Assembly (NCBI GenBank): GCA_029937205.1
Contig: JAPYQV010000174.1
Location: 1-6,248 of the forward strand
From: Alphaproteobacteria bacterium
Lineage (GTDB): Bacteria > Pseudomonadota > Alphaproteobacteria > UBA828
DNA: 6,248 nt
Reading direction: 5' to 3'
Positions 1-6,240 of the stretch are shown here, piece by piece. The translations under genes and the position numbers were made by a program. How positions within the stretch are numbered: position 1 is the first letter of the stretch; every line of letters starts with the position of its first letter. Below the pieces are notes generated by a model. It was not told the origin of the DNA. It did no database searches and was given only the letters and a program-made list of their open reading frames with translations.

Positions 1-2
1 AT

Positions 3-1367
3 ATCAGCGAACACACGCTTTCCGCAATTGAGGGAATCGGCTGGCCAGCCGTGCCGGGGCGCGAGGGCGCGTCGTTGCTGGCGGTGCTGTTCCAGCTTGA
101 GCAATCGCAGTGGTGGCCAGCGGAAAAACTGCGGGTGCATCAGCTCGGCCAGATCGAGCGCCTGTGCAATTTCGCGCGCCAGCATATTCCCTATCTTAAG
201 CGGCGCCTGGACGCCGCCGGCATCACGGAACAAGAAACCCTCAGCGACGAGGTGTGGCAACGACTGCCCGTCCTCACCCGCGATGAACTGCAAAAAGCAG
301 GCACCAAGCTGCAATGCACGGAGCCGCCCAAGGCGCACAGCAGAACCAACCAATCCACAACCACCGGCTCGACCGGCAAGCCGGTCAGCGTGCGCCGAAC
401 CGAGCTCAGCGGATTCTATTGGACCGCCTTTACGCTGCGCGATCACATGTGGCGCAAGCGCGATCTCACCGCCACCTTCGCCACCATCCGCTATGACCGC
501 TCGGCCCGCGCCGCCTATCCGGACGGTATTCAAAGCGATAATTGGGGATCCCCCGCCGCGCTTTTCCGCACCGGCCGGGCGGCCAAGCTCACCATCACCA
601 CGCCGACCGCCGATCAAGCTGAGTGGCTGGCGCGCCAGAACGCGGCCTATCTCAGCACCAACCCCTCCAACCTCGGCGAATTGTTGCGTCACAGCGACGA
701 GAGCGGCATACGCTTCCCGACATTACGCGAAGTGCAGACGCTTTCGGAAGTGCTCGACCCGGCCTTGCGCGAAGAATGTCGGCGTCTGTGGGATGTCGAA
801 ATCGCCGATAGGTACAGCACCCAGGAGACCGGCTACATCGCCCTGCAATGCCCCGAGAGCGAGAATTATCATATCCAGAGCGAATGCGCGCTGGTGGAAA
901 TATTGGACGCGGACGGCGCGCCGTGCCGGCCGGGCGAGATCGGCCGCGTGGTGGTGACGCCGCTGCATAATTTTGCCACGCCGTTGTTGCGTTACGATAT
1001 TGGCGATTATGCGGAAGTCGGTAACCCTTGCCCGTGCGGACGCGGCCTGCCGGTGCTGAAGCGCATCATGGGCCGCGCGCGGGCCATGCTCACCCTGCCG
1101 GACGGCGGGCGTAGCTGGCCGCTCATGGGCGGCAGCCGCTTCGCCGAAATCGCCCCCGTGCGGCAATACCAGTTCGTCCAGAAAAGCCCGCAGCGGATTG
1201 AAGCGCGGCTGGTGGTGGCGCGGCCGCTCAGCGACGAAGAAGAGGGCAAGCTGCGCGAGCGCATGCTGTCCCGGCTCGGCCATCCGTTTGACATCGAATT
1301 CAGCTACGTGAAGAAAATTGAGCGCCGGGCCGGAGAGAAATACGAGGAATTCAAATCGGAAATCTAA
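3..1367 (+). CDS. PaaK-like AMP-binding acyl/aryl-CoA ligase, 5' end probably outside the window
   Basis: Adenylate-forming ligase of the phenylacetate-CoA ligase (PaaK)/CapK-like family, expected to convert a carboxylic acid, ATP and CoA to an acyl-CoA via an acyl-AMP. Numbered from the GTG at 51: the P-loop is STTTGSTGKP (102-111), the A5-type motif is YSTQETG (255-261), the ATP-ribose motif is RYDIGD (314-319), a CPCGR segment sits at 327-331, and a C-terminal AGEKYEEF segment (427-434) carries the likely A10 lysine K430. About 438 residues is normal for the family. The GTG at 51 is the only common start codon in frame, has no Shine-Dalgarno sequence, and the frame stays open to the left edge. 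Upstream codons also read as family-like sequence (GIGWPAV), so the true start is probably off-window. It is followed 39 bp later by the ferritin-like gene, probably in one transcript. The substrate cannot be read from the sequence; phenylacetate is not implied. Confidence 0.88.
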   Translation: MSEHTLSAIEGIGWPAVPGREGASLLAVLFQLEQSQWWPAEKLRVHQLGQIERLCNFARQHIPYLKRRLDAAGITEQETLSDEVWQRLPVLTRDELQKAGTKLQCTEPPKAHSRTNQSTTTGSTGKPVSVRRTELSGFYWTAFTLRDHMWRKRDLTATFATIRYDRSARAAYPDGIQSDNWGSPAALFRTGRAAKLTITTPTADQAEWLARQNAAYLSTNPSNLGELLRHSDESGIRFPTLREVQTLSEVLDPALREECRRLWDVEIADRYSTQETGYIALQCPESENYHIQSECALVEILDADGAPCRPGEIGRVVVTPLHNFATPLLRYDIGDYAEVGNPCPCGRGLPVLKRIMGRARAMLTLPDGGRSWPLMGGSRFAEIAPVRQYQFVQKSPQRIEARLVVARPLSDEEEGKLRERMLSRLGHPFDIEFSYVKKIERRAGEKYEEFKSEI

Positions 1368-1390
1368 TGCTTCGGCGCCAAGCCCAAGAC

Positions 1391-1396
1391 GAGGAG
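1391..1396 (+). promoter_or_regulatory. Ribosome binding site for the ferritin-like gene
   Basis: GAGGAG lies 10 nt before the ATG at 1407 in the 39-bp gap after the ligase gene. It supports that ATG as the start. Confidence 0.65.
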
Positions 1397-1406
1397 ACGT
1401 CATAGC

Positions 1407-2207
1407 ATGCCGTTCGGTGCGCCTTTTCGCGGGCTTGTCACGGCCAACGCGCCGTTATGGGCAGGCGAAGCGGAAGCCTTTCGCACCTATTGGGATTGGC
1501 CGGAGCGCAACCGGGAGAGCGACCTGTGCTGGCTGGCGCGCCAATGTCACAAGGAATTCTGGGGCGGCGGCGACGCCAAGCGGCGCGGTCTCTTTGCCGC
1601 ACCGCTTGAAGATATGTCTGCCGCATTCGAGAAGATCGGCCGCGGTGTCAGCCGCCACCGGGTACTGGCCATGGCGGCCCAGCTCTATCAGGAATTCTCC
1701 CACTATTGCGCCTTCGCCGATGCCTATGACGCGATCAAGACGGAAACTGACGCGGGCCTCGATCCGTGGCGTCTGAAAGACGGGTCATGGCCGGAGAACG
1801 ACGAATTGAGTAAACTCCGGGCGCGACACCGTGAACAATATGGCGAGATTGGCCGGCGCGCGCACAAGCTTACCGAAGGCGGCTATTGCGGCCTGTTTCG
1901 CGAAGGCATGGCACTTAAAGGCCGGAGCGCGGCGGACGACGCCATCGCGGCGGCCTGCACCAAGGTCCATGCGGATGAATTCGGGCATATGCTGGCGGGG
2001 ATCGCCGATATCGCCCACGAGCCTTTATCGGCAGACGATTGGGCTGTGCTCTCGGATCTCACCACGGCGCAGATGCGCCAACGCATTCACATGCGGAATG
2101 CCCAGTTCGGCTATCCCCTGAGCGAGGCGCGGATTTTGGAAATTCTGGCCGGTGAGATTGAGCCGATTTCCTTCGACTATGAACAGGCGGCGCGCTTTTT
2201 AGCTTGA
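1407..2207 (+). CDS. Uncharacterised protein with ferritin-like di-metal motifs (putative oxygenase)
   Basis: A 266-residue, helix-rich soluble protein with no signal peptide or membrane segment; I do not recognise a named family. It contains two ExxH motifs, E96-F-S-H99 (in YQEFSHY) and E191-F-G-H194 (in HADEFGHM), with E157 between them in LTEGGY. The order ExxH, then E, then ExxH matches helices 2-4 of ferritin-like diiron carboxylate proteins such as bacterial multicomponent monooxygenase alpha subunits, PaaA and BoxB. The first-helix glutamate is not obvious; E50 in CHKEFW and E68 are candidates. The second ExxH lacks the extra histidine four residues upstream expected in haem-oxygenase-like diiron oxidases, so that fold fits less well. 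It sits 39 bp after the CoA ligase, which may hint at a CoA-thioester or acid substrate. The diiron and oxygenase assignments are inference. The 3' end overlaps the convergent dioxygenase gene by 9 bp. Confidence 0.72.
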   Translation: MPFGAPFRGLVTANAPLWAGEAEAFRTYWDWPERNRESDLCWLARQCHKEFWGGGDAKRRGLFAAPLEDMSAAFEKIGRGVSRHRVLAMAAQLYQEFSHYCAFADAYDAIKTETDAGLDPWRLKDGSWPENDELSKLRARHREQYGEIGRRAHKLTEGGYCGLFREGMALKGRSAADDAIAAACTKVHADEFGHMLAGIADIAHEPLSADDWAVLSDLTTAQMRQRIHMRNAQFGYPLSEARILEILAGEIEPISFDYEQAARFLA

Positions 2208-3239
2208 ACCGCCGTCATAGCCATAGGTGCGGGCGACCATTTGCTCGGAATGCTCGCCCGCCTTGATGGCTTTGTACTTCCACGGATTGTCAGCGCTCAC
2301 ACAGCCCGGCAGGCCCTCGACCAGAACGTCGTAACCGACGCCGACGAACTGCACCAGCGAATAACGTGGCTCGGGAGTGGTGTTGATTACGCGGTGTGCG
2401 GTGGAGACGAAATAATCGTTTGTCCATTGCTGCATGAGATCGCCCAGATTGACGGCGAAGGTGCCGGGGATCGCCGGCAGCTCAAGCCAATCGCCGTCCC
2501 GGGTGAGCATTTGCAGGCCGGGCACGCCATTCTGCCAGACGGTGGAGAAACATTCGTAATCGGTGTGGGCACCCAGGCCGATATGGGCAATGTCAAAATC
2601 CTCGCCCTGGGGCGGGTAATAGCAGACCCGCGTGCGCGACAGCGGCTTGGTGAATTTATCGGTGAAATAGCCGGGCTCGAGATCGAGCGCCAATTCGAAG
2701 GCACGGAAAATGGAGCGGCCGAGCTCGATCTGACAATCATAGTACGTGCCGAGCACCCAGCGGAAATCGGGTGGACTCTTGGGCCAATTGTTGGGGCCGT
2801 AAAAACGCAATCCACGGAGATAGTCCGGATCGTCTTCGGGCAGATCCTCGGCCATTTCGATGGCCTCGGAAATATCGCTGCCCTTCAGGCTGTGATCGGC
2901 CTGAATGCCGTTGAGCGGCACATAGCCCCGGTGGTTTGGCCAATCGAGATAGTGATTTTTCATTTTTTCGTCGAGCGGCAAGGCGAAGAATTTCTGCATG
3001 GCCGCGTAGGCGCGGTCGATCACAGATTGGGGGAACTGGTGGTTGGTCAGATAAAAAAATCCCGGCCCGCTACAGGCGGCGCGCAATTCCGCTGCGAGCG
3101 CTCGCTGATCCGCCTTGTTGGTGCCGTAGATGCGGCCAAAATCGATCACCGGAACGTCCGCCGGCGTGAGGCGTATGATCTCGCGCTTGTGTAAACCTTC
3201 GCGAAGCTGAAAGGGCGTGTCCAGATTTGCGGTTTCCAT
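2199..3239 (-). CDS. Isopenicillin N synthase-type Fe(II)/2-oxoglutarate-dependent dioxygenase
   Basis: Cytosolic non-haem iron oxygenase of the isopenicillin N synthase/plant-type 2OG dioxygenase superfamily, 346 residues (typical is 310-360). Domains in order: an N-terminal DIOX_N-type region with VPVIDFGRI (29-37) and GPGFFYLTNH (58-67), then the double-stranded beta-helix domain. The iron triad is H225 and D227 (GAHTDYE) plus H282 (STAHRVIN). The 2-oxoglutarate-binding RxS is R292-Y-S294, so a 2OG-using enzyme is more likely than an isopenicillin N synthase or ACC oxidase in the strict sense. The substrate is unknown; the family does hydroxylation, desaturation, epoxidation and ring closure. 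The ATG at 3239 is chosen because CAGGA lies 7 nt upstream; an in-frame TTG at 3257 would add six residues. It is the last visible gene of the - strand unit, 24 bp after the PRISE-like gene. Confidence 0.93.
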   Translation of the reverse strand: METANLDTPFQLREGLHKREIIRLTPADVPVIDFGRIYGTNKADQRALAAELRAACSGPGFFYLTNHQFPQSVIDRAYAAMQKFFALPLDEKMKNHYLDWPNHRGYVPLNGIQADHSLKGSDISEAIEMAEDLPEDDPDYLRGLRFYGPNNWPKSPPDFRWVLGTYYDCQIELGRSIFRAFELALDLEPGYFTDKFTKPLSRTRVCYYPPQGEDFDIAHIGLGAHTDYECFSTVWQNGVPGLQMLTRDGDWLELPAIPGTFAVNLGDLMQQWTNDYFVSTAHRVINTTPEPRYSLVQFVGVGYDVLVEGLPGCVSADNPWKYKAIKAGEHSEQMVARTYGYDGGSS

Positions 3240-3246
3240 ATGCGAT

Positions 3247-3251
3247 TCCTG
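3247..3251 (-). promoter_or_regulatory. Ribosome binding site deciding the dioxygenase start
   Basis: CAGGA on the - strand, 7 nt before the ATG at 3239. It favours this ATG over the in-frame TTG at 3257, which lies upstream of the site. Confidence 0.6.
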
Positions 3252-3263
3252 TAGCAAATCCTG

Positions 3264-4319
3264 TTAGGGCAATACTTTCCTGCGGCGAAATTCGGCGAAC
3301 AGGTCGAGGAACATTTTCTCCGTATCAACCATTTCCGTAAAGCCTCTATCGATACGCTTGGCGTCTGACATCAGCACATCCCACGAGGTATCCATGTTGA
3401 AATCGAAATAGGGCCAGCCCGCCGTCTGCTCGTAGGACAGTTTCATCAGGCCGTGTTTTTCGACGATGCGGTCCCAGACCGGGCCTTTGTCCGCCATCAC
3501 CTCGGCCGAGATAATACGCTGTGGCATGCCGATTTCCATGCCAAGGGCTGCTGCCCAATCGGACCAGACATTGACGTAGCGAAAGCCATCGCCATTGGTG
3601 ATGTTGAATATTTCATTCGCGGCGTTAGGCGACGCCGCGCTCCACATGGTCATACGCGCCAGCAGGCCCGAATCCGTCACCTGGTTGATGGCCTCGAAGC
3701 CGCGCAGGTCACCGGGATATTTGAGCGGCATGCCGAGCTCCTTGGAGATCGCCGCATAGGTGCCGAAGCACATGATCAAATTCATTGGATTGCCGACAGC
3801 AAAGCCGCACACCGCTTCCGGGCGCAGCACGGCCCAGGTCCACGCCTTGCCGTTCTGGAAATCGATCAGGAAATCTTCCTGCTCGTAATAGAAATTGGGC
3901 GGCATATGGCGCGAATCGGACTCTTTGGCCGGTGTTTTGAACGGTCCCAATTGACGGCCGTATGCCTTGCTGCCTTCCTGCAGCACGACGCGCTCCAAGC
4001 TGTTGGAGACAGACGACATCAGCGTAACCGGATTGGCCACCAGAGCGCGGTTCTGCTCGGTCGTGGTGGCATCGATGCCGCCATAAAGCGCGCAGCAGAA
4101 AATATGCGTCACATCATCCAGATGGGCGAGCTTGGCTTCGGCTTGGCCCATATCGAGGAGGTCGCAGGAGATGAATTCGGCCTTTGCCGCCATCTCCTTG
4201 TCCGGTGCGCGCCGGCTGACGGCGACGATATCCCAATCGTCCTCCGCCGCCATATGATTGATCAGATTACGCCCGATAACGCCCAGGCCACCGACGACCA
4301 GCGCTTTTTTACGCGCCAT
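3264..4319 (-). CDS. PRISE-type NAD(P)H-dependent enone reductase (progesterone 5-beta-reductase/iridoid synthase-like atypical SDR)
   Basis: Atypical short-chain dehydrogenase of 351 residues. The Rossmann motif is GGLGVIG (G10, G13, G16), and SRR (35-37) after the second strand suggests NADPH preference. It lacks the usual SDR YxxxK. Instead it shows the two PRISE signatures: a G-x-K-x-Y segment, GSKAYGRQLGPF (116-127, catalytic-lysine position K118), and NFYYEQEDFL (142-151, with the catalytic tyrosine among Y144/Y145). PRISE enzymes (plant progesterone 5-beta-reductase, iridoid synthase and bacterial homologues) reduce the C=C of alpha,beta-unsaturated carbonyl compounds by 1,4-hydride addition. 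Enone or enal reduction is therefore the best guess, with the natural substrate unknown. The gene lies 24 bp after tmoE and 24 bp before the dioxygenase gene on the same strand, so it is probably in the monooxygenase transcript. An ordinary NAD-dependent epimerase or dehydratase is the less likely alternative. Confidence 0.85.
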   Translation of the reverse strand: MARKKALVVGGLGVIGRNLINHMAAEDDWDIVAVSRRAPDKEMAAKAEFISCDLLDMGQAEAKLAHLDDVTHIFCCALYGGIDATTTEQNRALVANPVTLMSSVSNSLERVVLQEGSKAYGRQLGPFKTPAKESDSRHMPPNFYYEQEDFLIDFQNGKAWTWAVLRPEAVCGFAVGNPMNLIMCFGTYAAISKELGMPLKYPGDLRGFEAINQVTDSGLLARMTMWSAASPNAANEIFNITNGDGFRYVNVWSDWAAALGMEIGMPQRIISAEVMADKGPVWDRIVEKHGLMKLSYEQTAGWPYFDFNMDTSWDVLMSDAKRIDRGFTEMVDTEKMFLDLFAEFRRRKVLP

Positions 4320-4323
4320 ACTT

Positions 4324-4330
4324 CCTCCTT
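4324..4330 (-). promoter_or_regulatory. Strong ribosome binding site for the PRISE-like reductase
   Basis: AAGGAGG on the - strand, 4 nt before the ATG at 4319, in the 24-bp gap after tmoE. It is the strongest Shine-Dalgarno in the window. The four monooxygenase genes upstream rely on weak sites and coupling, so this gene seems to be translated independently. Confidence 0.8.
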
Positions 4331-4343
4331 GAAAATCTAAGGT

Positions 4344-5333
4344 CTAGCGGCCCAATCCGAGCCCGGCACGGAATTCCTCGGCCGCGCGCTTCGCGTCGCC
4401 CGCCGCGTCGCCGGCCTCGGGAAGGGCAGCGCAATAGGCATCGATGGCTGTGTCGCCCAAAGGCGCCCATTTCGCCACCCACTGAGCCAAGGCATCTTTG
4501 TTGCCGTCTGTTTGCAGCATGAAATCTATCAATGCCTTGCTCCAACGCCGCGATCGTTCAACATCGATGCGGTGCGCATCCATCAACAGTCCCAGTAGGC
4601 CATCGCCAGCGTGGCGGGCGCTGTTGCCGAGCTGGCGCACGATTGCTTCATCGATAGCCGGCTTGGCGACCAGATTGAGCGCAACGAAATGTTCGCCCCA
4701 GTCATAGGCGACCAAAAGACGCTCCATCAATTCGCGAAATCCCTGCCACGCGGCATGGCCCTCCCAATGCGCCCGCTCTTTTTCACCGAATCCCAAGTCG
4801 GGTGCGGCCAAGGAAAGCTCCTTGGTGCGGTAGGCGGTGCGCGACACCCAGCGCAACTGATCGGCGGCCTGGAGCATGGCGCAATTGATGATCGTGCTCG
4901 CCGGCGCCATCTGCACCAGATAGGCCGATCCCATCTGGAGCGCATGCAGCGGATAGCGGCCCGGTGTGTAGAGGAGAGCCAGGGTCTCCAGCCAGGCCGC
5001 GCTCAATTCACCATCGTGGCCGCGCGCATTATGCTCGTCGAGCAGGCCGTCGACATAGGCCTCCTGGCCATCCTGCATGATGTTGTAGGTGCGGTAGACA
5101 AGCTCGTCCGGATCGCGAAAGGCATTCCAATCATCATGCTTGAGCGGACAGGCATCGCGGTATTTTAGATACCACTGGTTCATGTCCACATCGGGTGCGA
5201 GCGACCATGGCATCTCGTCGTCGGTACTCCACAGCAGATTGGTCGAGACGATCTCATATTCGCTCGGCTGGCGGCGCTGGCCGGCGAGATGGCTCCAGGT
5301 CTTGAGCGGCTTGAGATCGGGCGTGTCGGTCAT
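4344..5333 (-). CDS. tmoE: Toluene monooxygenase-type hydroxylase beta subunit (TmoE-like)
   Basis: Structural beta subunit of a soluble diiron monooxygenase hydroxylase of the toluene/isoprene type. It pairs with the alpha subunit (TmoA) and gamma subunit (TmoB) in an (alpha-beta-gamma)2 complex and carries no diiron site itself. At 329 residues it matches the family's usual length of about 327-330. Recognisable features are the N-terminal TWSHLAG (12-18) with PSEYEIVSTNL (23-33), the aromatic segment MNQWYLKYRD (51-60), DPDELVYRTYN (74-84), and YDWGEHFVALNLVAKP (210-225). The start is the ATG at 5333, whose first A is shared with the tmoD TAA stop (TAATG), a classic translational-coupling arrangement. 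The same frame remains open upstream to 5477, but that part overlaps tmoD and does not resemble the family. The substrate cannot be inferred from this subunit. Confidence 0.94.
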   Translation of the reverse strand: MTDTPDLKPLKTWSHLAGQRRQPSEYEIVSTNLLWSTDDEMPWSLAPDVDMNQWYLKYRDACPLKHDDWNAFRDPDELVYRTYNIMQDGQEAYVDGLLDEHNARGHDGELSAAWLETLALLYTPGRYPLHALQMGSAYLVQMAPASTIINCAMLQAADQLRWVSRTAYRTKELSLAAPDLGFGEKERAHWEGHAAWQGFRELMERLLVAYDWGEHFVALNLVAKPAIDEAIVRQLGNSARHAGDGLLGLLMDAHRIDVERSRRWSKALIDFMLQTDGNKDALAQWVAKWAPLGDTAIDAYCAALPEAGDAAGDAKRAAEEFRAGLGLGR

Positions 5334-5632
5334 TAGAGCTCTCGCTTGAGATAAAACCGCATCTCCGTATCGGTCGTCTCGATGCGCCCGGCAAAGGACG
5401 TCAGGTTCACCTCGACCTCCGGCATGGTGATCGGGCGGCCGAGCGCGTTGGAGAGCGTCTCCTGGCGGATGACGCATTCGCCTTCGGTCTCGATGCGGAT
5501 ATAGGCGACGCGGTCCTCTATCACGAAAACCTTGTCCGGATTGTCTTCTTGAATAGCCTCCACCACGGCGTCCGCCATCTCTCCGGCGCGCAATACCGGG
5601 CCGACCGAATTTTGCCGTGTGTCGTCAGGCAT
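5333..5632 (-). CDS. tmoD: Monooxygenase effector/coupling protein (TmoD/MmoB family)
   Basis: Small cofactor-free effector that binds the hydroxylase near the diiron site and tunes substrate access and O2 activation. At 99 residues it fits the family (about 100-140). The N-terminal VGPVLRAGEMADAVVEAI (10-27) and the following segment with DNPDK (30-34) and DRVAYIRIE (40-48) match TmoD/DmpM/MmoB-type proteins, and the C-terminal half is a beta-rich region ending in RFYLKREL. No cysteine pair or metal motif is present, as expected. The ATG at 5632 lies inside the tmoC stop region, giving an 8-bp overlap (ATGCCTGA), and the TAA is shared with the tmoE start. Both overlaps point to coupled translation at matched levels. 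Confidence 0.94.
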   Translation of the reverse strand: MPDDTRQNSVGPVLRAGEMADAVVEAIQEDNPDKVFVIEDRVAYIRIETEGECVIRQETLSNALGRPITMPEVEVNLTSFAGRIETTDTEMRFYLKREL

Positions 5633-5960
5633 GAGCGAATTTCACTTCGATACCGGCGACATCGACCAACACGTCATCGCCGTCGATCTTGACCGGATAT
5701 TTGGCCAGTTCCGCGTGGGTCGGATTGACGCCTTTGCCGCTCGCCACATCGAATTCCCAAAGATGCATGCAGCAGGTCAGTACATTGCCTTCCAGTTCAC
5801 CTTCCACCAAATCGACTTCTTGATGCGGGCAAGTTGCCTGCACAGCATGGATATCGCCGTCCTTGATGTGGACCAGTAAGACTTCCGTACCGTCGACTTC
5901 AAATGCTTCCATCTCGCCCTGCCACACATCGTCGAGGGTGCACACTTTGGTAAATGCCAT
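5625..5960 (-). CDS. tmoC: Rieske-type [2Fe-2S] ferredoxin of the monooxygenase (TmoC-like)
   Basis: Cytosolic Rieske ferredoxin that passes electrons from an NADH-dependent reductase to the diiron hydroxylase. It is 111 residues, against about 112 in TmoC. The cluster ligands are C44 and H46 (TCPHQEVD) and C63 and H66 (TCCMHLWEFD), a CxH-16-CxxH pattern with the TmoC-like HLWEF tail. Residue 64 is a second cysteine directly after the ligand cysteine, where better-known TmoC proteins have a different residue. The start is the ATG at 5960, one base after the tmoB stop and matching the family's MxF-like N-terminus; an in-frame codon at 5972 would overlap tmoB. It overlaps tmoD by 8 bp. Its reductase partner (TmoF) is not seen in the window. 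Confidence 0.95.
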   Translation of the reverse strand: MAFTKVCTLDDVWQGEMEAFEVDGTEVLLVHIKDGDIHAVQATCPHQEVDLVEGELEGNVLTCCMHLWEFDVASGKGVNPTHAELAKYPVKIDGDDVLVDVAGIEVKFAHA

Positions 5961-5961
5961 G

Positions 5962-6240
5962 CTAGGGCGCACCCGGATCGGTGAAATAGATATCGATGCT
6001 GTCGAAATATTTTATGCCAGCCTCGGCGACCGTCATCTCGCGCGGCCATGGCTCGGCATCGTCAGCATCGCTGGTCGGGCGGACGCGCAAAATCCTGCCC
6101 GGCTGATCTTTGACGTGCAGGCCGATGGAGTGATAGGCGCAGGCCGCCGCCAAATCATCGATGCTTTGCGCCGGCTCGGCCTCAAGCACTTTGACGTGGC
6201 AGTCATACTGAAAACGCGAGAGGATTGGAAAAGCCGACAT
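5962..6240 (-). CDS. tmoB: Toluene monooxygenase-type hydroxylase gamma subunit (TmoB-like)
   Basis: Small gamma subunit of the diiron hydroxylase, which binds the alpha subunit with a ubiquitin-like fold. Family features are the MSAFPI start, CAYHSIG (34-40), a KILRVR-like segment, GRILRVRP (48-55), PREMTVAEAG (66-75) and a hydrophobic end, SIDIYF (81-86). At 92 residues it is somewhat longer than the usual 83-86. The extra length lies in an acidic loop around TSDADDAEPW (56-65) and in the TDPGAP tail. The ATG at 6240 is 8 bp from the window edge, preceded by GGGAA, a poor ribosome site by spacing. The gene order B-C-D-E predicts tmoA (the diiron alpha subunit) immediately beyond the right edge on the same strand. 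Confidence 0.93.
   Translation of the reverse strand: MSAFPILSRFQYDCHVKVLEAEPAQSIDDLAAACAYHSIGLHVKDQPGRILRVRPTSDADDAEPWPREMTVAEAGIKYFDSIDIYFTDPGAP

Noticed and set aside
28..957. 309-residue + strand open frame overlapping the ligase gene
   Set aside because: Its translation is Arg/Ser/Pro/Ala-rich with no family features and lies inside the well-supported ligase frame; it is a high-GC shadow.
723..1403. 226-residue - strand open frame opposite the ligase gene
   Set aside because: Low-complexity His/Arg/Ala-rich translation opposite conserved motifs of the ligase, and no ribosome site evident.
1368..1406. Promoter between the ligase and ferritin-like genes
   Set aside because: The gap is only 39 bp and shows a ribosome site but no convincing -35/-10 pair; co-transcription is simpler.
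2190..2260. Bidirectional terminator between the convergent genes
   Set aside because: There is a short T-run at 2196-2200, but I find no GC-rich hairpin beside it, and the run is inside coding sequence.
2241..3194. 317-residue + strand open frame antisense to the dioxygenase
   Set aside because: The opposite strand encodes a full HxD...H / RxS dioxygenase. The antisense product has no recognisable motif and mirrors the GC-rich codon pattern.
3240..3257. TTG start for the dioxygenase at 3257
   Set aside because: The ribosome-like CAGGA lies downstream of it and is correctly spaced for the ATG at 3239.
3453..4340. 295-residue + strand open frame antisense to the PRISE-like gene
   Set aside because: The - strand has a strong ribosome site and a complete Rossmann/PRISE protein; the antisense frame is a shadow.
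5334..5477. Upstream extension of the TmoE frame to 5477
   Set aside because: It overlaps tmoD, its sequence is unlike TmoE N-termini, and the TAATG junction at 5335-5331 gives a better start.
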